Positions 29,777 to 36,358 of a stretch of DNA of 36,358 bases are shown piece after piece. Location: positions 1-36,358 of the IMG/VR virus record IMGVR_UViG_3300017770_000054, one strand, 5' to 3'. Below the pieces are notes generated by a model. It searched no databases and was not told the DNA's origin. It worked only from the letters and a program-made list of their open reading frames with translations. The translations under genes and the position numbers were made by a program. The DNA is from a virus. Positions within the stretch are counted from its first letter, which is position 1. Each line of letters starts with the position of its first letter.

Positions 29777-31035
29777 AGATATCATATCAGCATGAAGTGA
29801 CTACAAGTTTTGTTTTATGGTTTGATAATTTTTTATTATCGAAAGGAGAAGCTTTTAAAAACTTAACAAGTTCTTTTTATTATCAAAACGACAGTAGGTT
29901 TCCTGACAATAAAATATATGCATCTCCGCATAAACAATGGGTTACCGATTCCAGTATTCCTGGAGCCAATATAGCTAACGGTATTTATAATGATGGTGTT
30001 TTTATACCTAGAGGTAGCAATGGTTTAAAATTAGATTTTGAAAACGGGCGAGCTATATTAAACTCTGGTTTTTCTAGCTCTGCAAATATAACAGGGTCTT
30101 TTGCTTTAAAGGATTTTAATATATATGTCACAGATCAAAATGAAGAAGATCTAATTATAGAAAGTAATTTAAAAATAAACAGTAGATTTTTTAGAGAAAA
30201 TGCAGGGATACCTCCTTATGATCATGTAGTTCCAGCTATTTTTATATCTAATGAAGGCTCCAAGAATGATCCTTTTGCGTTTGGTGGGGAGGACAAGACA
30301 ACCACATACTTCAAAGCTGCAGTTATAGCTGAGAATCTGTATATGCTTGACGGCGTCCTTTCTATTTTTAACGATTCAAGTAGAACTATATTCAGCAAGA
30401 TACCTTTTGAGGATCACCCGATAACAGAATTTGGAGATATAAAACCACGATCTAGGAGGGCTGTTTTTGATATTGGGCGTCGAACTCTTAGGGGTCACAA
30501 TGATTTTGGGCAATCTATCTCGAATAATTTTCAGAACACGGGAAATATGACAATAGATATAAGGAGTACTAGCCCTTATTTTTCAAATTACAATAATTTA
30601 AAATTAAACTGGTTAGCAGGCGGGGGTAATTTTAGTTTCAGTACTAGCGGAGCTACTTTGATATTGAATGTTCCAATGGTGACAGGCGTTGGAGTTAGTA
30701 ATTTACGTTATTATCCCGCAGTCGGGGTAGTGAGGGATTGGTTAAATACTCAAGTTGGTATTTCGGCAACTTTTAGTTCTGCCGTAGATCCCAATAAGAG
30801 TGGGCTACAGATACAAACAGGCCATCCTGAGACACCAATAACAAAACCCATACAGGAGGCAGAATTTTATTATAACTATAAAGAGTTGGCTGAAGAAACT
30901 AAACAAGACTATTTTTTAATAGAATCTGTATCATGTTCTAGAATGTCAGATAATTTAAGAAAAGTTGTATTGGATAATTTATTTGTAGGTTTTATTGATT
31001 TTGAAGTGGCCCAAACTAGATTCCCTAGATTATAA
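29773..31035 (+). CDS. Unrecognised virion protein in neck-tube operon
   Basis: This 420-residue, beta-rich protein is not assigned to a family. It has KISYQHEVTTSFVLWFDNFLLSKGEAF at the start, SGFSSSANITGSFALKDFNIYVTDQNEEDLIIESNLK (about 98-136), an aromatic and Gly/Ser-rich middle (NLKLNWLAGGGNFSFSTSG, about 276-294, which may be an inserted domain), and EETKQDYFLIESVSCSRMSDNLRK near the end. It sits between the tail-completion candidate and the tube gene, where tail-terminator proteins occur, but it is more than twice their usual size. No ribosome site; the start overlaps the previous stop (ATGA), so translation is probably coupled. Confidence 0.55.
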   Translation: MKISYQHEVTTSFVLWFDNFLLSKGEAFKNLTSSFYYQNDSRFPDNKIYASPHKQWVTDSSIPGANIANGIYNDGVFIPRGSNGLKLDFENGRAILNSGFSSSANITGSFALKDFNIYVTDQNEEDLIIESNLKINSRFFRENAGIPPYDHVVPAIFISNEGSKNDPFAFGGEDKTTTYFKAAVIAENLYMLDGVLSIFNDSSRTIFSKIPFEDHPITEFGDIKPRSRRAVFDIGRRTLRGHNDFGQSISNNFQNTGNMTIDIRSTSPYFSNYNNLKLNWLAGGGNFSFSTSGATLILNVPMVTGVGVSNLRYYPAVGVVRDWLNTQVGISATFSSAVDPNKSGLQIQTGHPETPITKPIQEAEFYYNYKELAEETKQDYFLIESVSCSRMSDNLRKVVLDNLFVGFIDFEVAQTRFPRL

Positions 31036-31160
31036 AAAATTTTAAATTAATAACTAATTAAATTAAATAAAATTTAAGAATCTTACAGGAAAGATAAATA
31101 AAAATTTCCCAAAAAACAAAAAAAAATGTAATCGACCATATCATCTAATATTTTTTTATT
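31036..31160 (+). other. AT-rich leader of the tube gene
   Basis: A 125-base gap with no gene. It is almost entirely A and T and holds a near-copy of the promoter motif, ATGTAAT at 31126-31132, 28 bases before the ATG. AGGAAAG at 31087-31093 is too far upstream for a ribosome site. I expect the tube promoter here but cannot place it. Confidence 0.4.
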
Positions 31161-32354
31161 ATGGCTAGAAACAGAGTTATATACCAAAGTGAAGCGTTAT
31201 TCGTCAGTCCAAATTCTACGGGCTATCATTTTTCTGGAGGCAATTCAGCAGGAATTTCGATGGCTGGTGACATTCTTGGAGTAGGAGGAACGCATGTAAG
31301 AGATTCGGGCAATATGGTGTCCCAGTTAAGTCGGGTACAGAGTGCGAATTATAGTTTTACAATTAATAGGACTGATATCAATGAATTTGGAAGATTGGCG
31401 CGTATCGACGCTTTGATTACCGAATCTCCAACGGTATCTTTAGACTTTACATATTATCCAATCGACGGAAAGAACGAAGCATTGCTTAAGTTCGAAACCG
31501 ATGGTACGACCAACTGCATTAAGAATCACCTTAATGATACTGTTGGTTCAAACTTTTTTATTCAAACAACCGCAGAAGGTACTGACGTTGCTGGCAACAA
31601 TGATGCTGATAGCACAAAAACTACAATTGGTTTAGGAAACGGATTCTTGTCTGATTATACATTTGATGCTTCTGTCGGAAGTATTCCTACGGCCAGTGTT
31701 ACAATTGAAGGTTTCAACATGAAGGCCGATCAAGGGGTCACAGGTAATAGTATTCCAGCAGTTACTCTTGAGGATGGAAGTCCTATTGATGAAATTCAGT
31801 ATAGCTTGCCTTCTGGCAGTACTGGAGATCATGGTTTAGCAGCGCTTCGTCCTGGTGATTTAAAGCTTCTTTTCCCTTCAGATTCTGCTTTAATTACTAA
31901 CACATCTGGAGAAAATGGCGGAACTGCGGCTCACGTTCAAAGTGTTAGCTTTAACATCCCGATGTCAAGAACTCCAATTGAAAGACTAGGTAGTGTATTC
32001 CCTTATGTTCGTGTGCCTGATGTGCCATTGAATGCAAGTTTTACAATCAATGCTTTAGTCGCAGACATTGGAACTGGTAATCTTGCCGTCTTGATTGATA
32101 ATGAACAAAAGCAAGAACTAACTGTAGAAATGACAAATCCAGCAGATAATGGCAAGACTATGTCATTTACTATCAAAGGAGCCTTACTAGACTCAGAGTC
32201 ATTTAGTTCAGATATCGGAGGCAACAAAACTGTAGACATGACCTTCACGACCCAGGTAGGTGGTCCAGAGGATACTGAAAACGGTGTTTTCATATCAGGC
32301 ATGTATGATACTAGTTATCTTCCTGACTATAGTAGCGTCACGGAAGAGCCTTAA
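31161..32354 (+). CDS. Major tail tube protein, duplicated tube domain
   Basis: This 397-residue protein probably forms the hollow tail tube. Two tube-like domains are visible. Domain 1 (about 55-190): LSRVQSANYSFTINRTDIN, SPTVSLDFTYYPIDGKNEALLKF, GFLSDYTFDASVGSIPTASVTIEGFNMKAD. Domain 2 (about 225-375): LRPGDLKLLFP, VQSVSFNIPMSRTPIERLGS, VPLNASFTINAL and MSFTIKGALLDSESFSSDIG. The two-domain form recalls tube proteins such as T5 pb6, where a trimer of doubled subunits replaces a hexamer. Codon use is richer in C-ending codons than its neighbours, as in the capsid gene, and a strong terminator follows directly, both signs of high expression. No Shine-Dalgarno sequence. Confidence 0.82.
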   Translation: MARNRVIYQSEALFVSPNSTGYHFSGGNSAGISMAGDILGVGGTHVRDSGNMVSQLSRVQSANYSFTINRTDINEFGRLARIDALITESPTVSLDFTYYPIDGKNEALLKFETDGTTNCIKNHLNDTVGSNFFIQTTAEGTDVAGNNDADSTKTTIGLGNGFLSDYTFDASVGSIPTASVTIEGFNMKADQGVTGNSIPAVTLEDGSPIDEIQYSLPSGSTGDHGLAALRPGDLKLLFPSDSALITNTSGENGGTAAHVQSVSFNIPMSRTPIERLGSVFPYVRVPDVPLNASFTINALVADIGTGNLAVLIDNEQKQELTVEMTNPADNGKTMSFTIKGALLDSESFSSDIGGNKTVDMTFTTQVGGPEDTENGVFISGMYDTSYLPDYSSVTEEP

Positions 32355-32357
32355 TTT

Positions 32358-32372
32358 AGAGATGTAATCTCT
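32358..32372 (+). other. Small hairpin just after tube gene
   Basis: AGAGAT / ATCTCT with a GTA loop, 4 bases after the stop codon. No U-run, so not a terminator by itself; it may protect the 3' end or aid the terminator that follows. Confidence 0.5.
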
Positions 32373-32380
32373 TAACTATA

Positions 32381-32410
32381 AAAACACCCCGAAAGGGGTG
32401 TTTTTTTATT
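32381..32410 (+). terminator. Intrinsic terminator after tube gene
   Basis: Stem CACCCC / GGGGTG with a GAAA (GNRA) loop, extended by AAAA/TTTT pairing, then TTTTTTTATT. The next GTGTAA motif begins at the base after it. Confidence 0.93.
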
Positions 32411-32416
32411 GTGTAA
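32411..32416 (+). promoter_or_regulatory. GTGTAA motif before large tube paralogue
   Basis: GTGTAA immediately after the terminator and 8 bases before the GTG start at 32425. The nearer ATG at 32421 gives only a 4-codon frame. Confidence 0.55.
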
Positions 32417-32424
32417 ATATATGT

Positions 32425-34896
32425 GTGAAAGGTAAAGTATCATATGAATCAGCTGGCATATTAATCGGGCCATCTCCTGCTTTTGCTCCTCATACTGGTG
32501 AGGAAAATTATTGTATGATGGATCAAATTAACAGAGTGCAGGATGCTAGTTTTAATTTTTCTATAGAAAGGCAAGATATAAAACAAATTAATTCTTTCAC
32601 AATGGCTGACAGAAAAATAGTTTCTCAGCCAGAAGTTAATTTGAGTTTTTCTTATTTATTAACAAATTCATTCAACGAAAGAAAATTTGGATTTCATATT
32701 AGCGATGAAGAAAACTATTCTGCTATAAAAAATTTTTATGATAAAACTACAGAAGATAGAAATTTATTTTTTTTAATAACAAATCGAGAGGGTAGGCATT
32801 TAGAGTTTGCCACTAATGTATATGAAGAAGCTTATAGAGATGAAACTTTTACAGCCTCTATTGGCGCAGCTACTCAAAATAAGGAGATTGATGCTGATGT
32901 AAAAATGTATGATTTCAAAGATTATGATATCATTGGGTTCGGGAACAGTTTCCTAACAAATTATTCCGTTTCAGCTGCTATAGGCTCTTACCCTTCAGCT
33001 AGCGTTGATTGGTCTTGTTGTAACATGAAGTTCGATAAGCAAGATGAATCTGAAAATATCACAAGAGGAATATCAAGTTCGCAAACTTTTACAGGTTGTC
33101 TTTCTAATATAGTTAAGCAAGGAGGGCAGGAAATGGCGGGCCCTGAATCACTAGGCCAAGAAGTTATCATTTATAATAATGCAGTTAATGATGGAAGTCA
33201 AACATATTTTTTTGATAAAGAAGATAACGCTTTAGTTTTAATACATCCAGATTGCGTAAGAAAAAGAGGTAAATGTAATAATTTAATAGATCCAGAAAAG
33301 TTCTCATTTGAATATGATGTTTCTTTGCCTGTTTCTCTAAATAGGGATCAGTTTGATAGATCTGAAAAAGAAAGGCATTTTAGGGTGGAGGTAGATCTGG
33401 ATATAGGAGTATTTGATGAAGAGGGTGCTTTTATTCAAGATGCAGATTTCACTTTATCTGATGTAGAGGTTTTTTTAGTGAAAGAAAATGAGTCAGGAAA
33501 AATCAAGAAACTAATACATGAATATGGGCAAGGTTATGGATACAAAAAATTTAGGGTTAGAAACGTAGAAAATCAAATAAAAATCTTTTGGGATGATCAT
33601 GACGCTGGTCATCTTGACTTGAGTGCGTTTATGGATAGTGATGTAAAAGCTACTTGGTCTTTACATATATCTTCTTTTGCTGGCGGAAGATTAAATGAAT
33701 TTAATGTTTCAGCTGTGGTTCCAATATATCATGATATACCAGCCATCAATAGACAAACTGGCGATATTGCGAATAGGCCGAAGTACAATATTATAGCTAA
33801 TGATTTTATTTATCCAGAACATATAAACGCGCTATTGCCAGGAGATGTCGTTTTAGAGTTGGAAAATCCTAATGTAGGTGGTACTAAATTATTAAATGAT
33901 GATAATAGTGTTAATATTCAGTCTTTCCAGATGGAGATACCTCTTGCTAGGGAAAATTTATTTAAATTAGGATCTAGATATGTTTGCGATAGAAAATTAT
34001 TATTTCCACAATTGCCAACTATCTCTATAACATTAATTGTTGATAAATTACTACAAGGAGAGTTGCATCAAATATTTAATAGAGATAAAAAATATAATTT
34101 TAATATTAAATTAAAGAAAAATTTTGAAAAAGCTAACGCCAAACCAGGAAGCCCGCATTATATTGAGAACGAAAAAATATATGAATCAGATTACTCAAAA
34201 CCTTTAGTTGAGGGCAATTGCGATAATTCGAATAAGGCTGGAGATTGGGTGGGAACAGAAGTTACTAAAGGTAGATATTATAAAAATTTACGACATGAAG
34301 ATGGTTGGATTTATTATTCAGAAGATGACTCTCAGAGAAGAATTTCAGTTAACTATATGGGTACAATTTTTAAAATAATGGATCCAGAAGATCAAGTCGC
34401 CCCTTTTCTCTTAGTGACAAAACAAGATATTCCTGCGAACTATAGAATGAGAATTTTAAAGAGCGGTGAATATGCACAAGCTATATCCAAACAGGATGGT
34501 ATTTACAAAAGGAAAAGCGGTAAATATATAGGATCAATTAAAGATGAAGCAGCTGATAAAAATGCATGCGAAGATCGAGAAGTTTATTTCGGGATAGATC
34601 GATATGAAGACCCAAGGTATTTTGGGAACGAAAATGAAGAATCAATTAGAGAGGATTTTATAATATACAAAATAAGAGGAGCGAAATTAGTTTCTCAGGA
34701 TTACGCTTTAGGCTTGTCTGATATGATGGAGTGTAGTTTGAGTTTTGATTTCGAGATATCGCCCGAATTTGGATTTCATATACAAGGAGCGGGAGAACCT
34801 ATATCTCAAGAGCATAACTTTTTAATATTTCAAGAAGATTCACCTTTTATGATTACTATGGAAGATTCCGACTTACCTATTTCTTTAAGGGGCTAA
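32425..34896 (+). CDS. Large tail-tube paralogue with two inserted domains
   Basis: This 823-residue protein repeats the tube signatures in order: INRVQDASFNFSIERQDI, QPEVNLSFSYLL, GNSFLTNYSVSAAIGSYPSASVDW, then LLPGDVVLELENPN, IQSFQMEIPLARENLFKLGS and IIYKIRGAKLVSQDYALGLSD. About 200 residues are inserted between the two domains, and about 150 more inside the second. A short C-terminal acidic tail (FLIFQEDSPFMITMEDSD) matches that of the FnIII protein. It directly follows the main tube gene and is twice its length. I infer a minor tube or tail-end ring with outward decorations. I chose GTG 32425, 8 bases after GTGTAA, over an upstream GTG that lies inside the terminator stem. Confidence 0.68.
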   Translation: MKGKVSYESAGILIGPSPAFAPHTGEENYCMMDQINRVQDASFNFSIERQDIKQINSFTMADRKIVSQPEVNLSFSYLLTNSFNERKFGFHISDEENYSAIKNFYDKTTEDRNLFFLITNREGRHLEFATNVYEEAYRDETFTASIGAATQNKEIDADVKMYDFKDYDIIGFGNSFLTNYSVSAAIGSYPSASVDWSCCNMKFDKQDESENITRGISSSQTFTGCLSNIVKQGGQEMAGPESLGQEVIIYNNAVNDGSQTYFFDKEDNALVLIHPDCVRKRGKCNNLIDPEKFSFEYDVSLPVSLNRDQFDRSEKERHFRVEVDLDIGVFDEEGAFIQDADFTLSDVEVFLVKENESGKIKKLIHEYGQGYGYKKFRVRNVENQIKIFWDDHDAGHLDLSAFMDSDVKATWSLHISSFAGGRLNEFNVSAVVPIYHDIPAINRQTGDIANRPKYNIIANDFIYPEHINALLPGDVVLELENPNVGGTKLLNDDNSVNIQSFQMEIPLARENLFKLGSRYVCDRKLLFPQLPTISITLIVDKLLQGELHQIFNRDKKYNFNIKLKKNFEKANAKPGSPHYIENEKIYESDYSKPLVEGNCDNSNKAGDWVGTEVTKGRYYKNLRHEDGWIYYSEDDSQRRISVNYMGTIFKIMDPEDQVAPFLLVTKQDIPANYRMRILKSGEYAQAISKQDGIYKRKSGKYIGSIKDEAADKNACEDREVYFGIDRYEDPRYFGNENEESIREDFIIYKIRGAKLVSQDYALGLSDMMECSLSFDFEISPEFGFHIQGAGEPISQEHNFLIFQEDSPFMITMEDSDLPISLRG

Positions 34897-34900
34897 AATA

Positions 34901-34907
34901 GTGTAAT
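34901..34907 (+). promoter_or_regulatory. GTGTAAT motif before partial fibre gene
   Basis: GTGTAATTTTAGAAA then ATG: GTGTAA ends 9 bases before the ATG at 34916. No Shine-Dalgarno sequence. It lies in a 19-base gap after the previous stop. Confidence 0.58.
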
Positions 34908-34915
34908 TTTAGAAA

Positions 34916-36358
34916 ATGGCAGGAAATAGAAAAATATCTCAACTATCAACATATTCTGGGTATGTTGCGCCTAAAGATTTATTTATAACTGCTACCCAGA
35001 GTACTCCAGTAAGGAATAAACAAATATCATTTTATGATGGTGGTCCAGATGGTGATAATTTAATATCTAGTATTCAGAAAGCAGGTAATTTTGTATCTAC
35101 AACTGGAGTTGAGCAAATACATGGAGATAAATATTTTAGGAATAATATAGATGTAAGAAGAAATGTAATAATTCATGGAGAAGATGATCCAGGAGAACAT
35201 TCTGAAGATGCTTTATATGTATATGGTAATATAATTAATTCTGGAATAGATGTTTTAACATATGAGTCTAGTGATAATTTATGTATTGATATTCCAGTTG
35301 GAAATGTATCTCAGATTAATTCTAGAGGAGTTAGTAATTCATTTAATGTAGATGGTCACTTAGGAGTATATCCTGCTCGAGTTGATGATCAAAGCATATT
35401 CAACTATTACCCTATAGAAAAAGTACAAGTATTTTTTGAAATAGCTGAATATAAAAACGATGATTTTATAAGAGTTTGGTCAGGAGTTAACCCTGTTACA
35501 TTTGATACTGATCCTATTCATTATCAAACTAAAACTCCTGGATTAATAGATTCTACCGATGGTGCCGTAGGCTATCCACAACAAGAAATAGATTTTAAAG
35601 AAAAAAGTAATGTTGACGGATTATTTATAAAAATAACTTCTCCTGAAGGTACTGAATCTGAAGTTTATAATCATTTTCAAGGGTTAGATTATCAAAGAGA
35701 TCATGCAGTGTTTAAAGATGAACAGGGAGTTGGAACTTGGAAGTTAACTTTGATAGATGAGTGTGGAGATGTTATTGATGGCCAACTTAAAAAATGGTGG
35801 ATAAAAATACATAGACGACTTGGCATTACTGAATTAGGGCATAACAATGACACAACAGGCATTGATGCAATAAATATTGGTCAAAGTAACTCAAACTATG
35901 CTGAGTCGGGATCTATATATGGAAGAGAAAATATTAATTCGGGTTATAACGCTTTTGTTGTTGGGGACTCAAATAAGCATACGGCTTTGGCTAGAATCTC
36001 AGACACATTTGGAAGAGGGAATCATATTGATACAACTGGTGCAAGTACTTTTGGTAGTGGCAATTTTGTGACAGGAGAGTACTCTTCTACTGTAGGTTAC
36101 GGCAACGACATTACTATTTCTGGAGTAAGAGCTCATACGATTGGTATGGAAAACGTAGCCAACGCAGAAGATTCTGTGATGGTTGGTAGCGGTAACGAAA
36201 ACAACGCTGCTGACAGCATGACGGTAGGTTACGGAAACTTGAACGAGGATGACGCTGATGGTTCACATGTATTTGGTAGAATAAACACCTCCGATTCATT
36301 TAGAGCAACTACGGTTGGTAGTGGTAACTTTGTAAGCGGAGACTATGCGTCAACTGTA
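34916..36358 (+). CDS. Tail fibre with P-like domain and YadA-like repeats (3' partial)
   Basis: An open frame of 481 codons runs off the window without a stop. The N-terminus (NRKISQLSTYSGYV, then KDLFITATQSTPVRNKQIS) matches the attachment module of the fibres on the other strand. Residues about 185-300 resemble the P domain of proprotein convertases: ITSPEGTESEVYN, then VGTWKLTLIDECGDVIDG, QLKKWWIKIH. From about residue 315 come repeats of the type G-x-GN-x(6-8)-S-x-T-V-G (FGRGNHIDTTG, FGSGNFVTGEYSSTVGYGN, VGSGNENNAADSMTVGYGN), like trimeric YadA-head beta-rolls. Its C-terminus, perhaps another S74 domain, is outside the window. The last 300 bases are clearly richer in G+C than the start of the gene. 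Confidence 0.78.
   Translation, partial: MAGNRKISQLSTYSGYVAPKDLFITATQSTPVRNKQISFYDGGPDGDNLISSIQKAGNFVSTTGVEQIHGDKYFRNNIDVRRNVIIHGEDDPGEHSEDALYVYGNIINSGIDVLTYESSDNLCIDIPVGNVSQINSRGVSNSFNVDGHLGVYPARVDDQSIFNYYPIEKVQVFFEIAEYKNDDFIRVWSGVNPVTFDTDPIHYQTKTPGLIDSTDGAVGYPQQEIDFKEKSNVDGLFIKITSPEGTESEVYNHFQGLDYQRDHAVFKDEQGVGTWKLTLIDECGDVIDGQLKKWWIKIHRRLGITELGHNNDTTGIDAINIGQSNSNYAESGSIYGRENINSGYNAFVVGDSNKHTALARISDTFGRGNHIDTTGASTFGSGNFVTGEYSSTVGYGNDITISGVRAHTIGMENVANAEDSVMVGSGNENNAADSMTVGYGNLNEDDADGSHVFGRINTSDSFRATTVGSGNFVSGDYASTV

Noticed and set aside
29773-31035. Tail sheath protein
   Set aside because: Size would be acceptable, but I see none of the sheath-family patterns, and the position before the tube does not prove it.
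32398-32424. Upstream GTG at 32398 as start of the large tube paralogue
   Set aside because: It lies inside the terminator stem and would put FFYCVNIC in front of the protein. GTG 32425 has the standard 8-base distance to GTGTAA.
35877-36071. Short plus-strand frame within the distal fibre region
   Set aside because: It is out of frame with the continuous 481-codon fibre frame that starts at 34916.
36061-36358. Diversity-generating retroelement variable region (AAC-rich stretch)
   Set aside because: No matching template repeat or reverse transcriptase is in the window, and the AAC codons fit the Asn positions of the beta-roll repeats.

Overview
The window is a virion-structure region of a tailed double-stranded DNA phage (Caudoviricetes). 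It is A+T-rich (about two-thirds A+T by eye), almost gap-free, and every gene I can place makes part of a capsid, neck, tail or adhesin. There are no tRNAs, integrase, replication, packaging or lysis genes here. The host cannot be named from this sequence. Shine-Dalgarno sites on several genes point to an ordinary bacterial host. No contractile-sheath gene is visible, the tube protein has two domains, there is a lambda gpM-like tail-tip protein, and the tape measure is 2,949 residues. Together these suggest a very long, probably non-contractile tail, of about 0.44 micrometre if the tape measure is mostly helical.

Layout. (1) 44-3432, + strand: prohead protease fused to a scaffold, a decoration-like protein and the major capsid protein, closed by a terminator at 3461-3490. 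(2) 3499-5926, + strand: a sigma70-like promoter, a SAP-like small protein, an adaptor-like protein and a gpM-like tail protein. (3) 28671-5923, - strand, read leftwards: three pre-tape-measure genes (two of them tail-assembly chaperone candidates), the tape measure, a 2,005-residue tube-like protein with about 17 fibronectin III domains, then fibre and adhesin genes (two with self-cleaving S74 chaperones, one glycine-rich adhesin) and another tube-like protein. (4) 28734-36358, + strand: head-closure and tail-completion candidates, an unrecognised 420-residue protein, the major tail tube protein and its terminator, a large tube paralogue, and a fibre gene that runs off the window.

The most interesting signal is a short motif, GTGTAAT, which sits 8-13 bases before nine start codons on both strands. 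Those nine genes have no Shine-Dalgarno sequence. A tenth copy lies 27 bases before a start that does have one. The 62-base divergent gap at 28672-28733 holds one copy facing each way. I read it as a phage-specific late promoter that makes leaderless or nearly leaderless mRNAs. Other notable points are six matched cysteine pairs across FnIII domain borders, a nuclease-like cassette inside the tape measure, a family of four tube-like proteins, and a proprotein-convertase P-like domain in a tail fibre.
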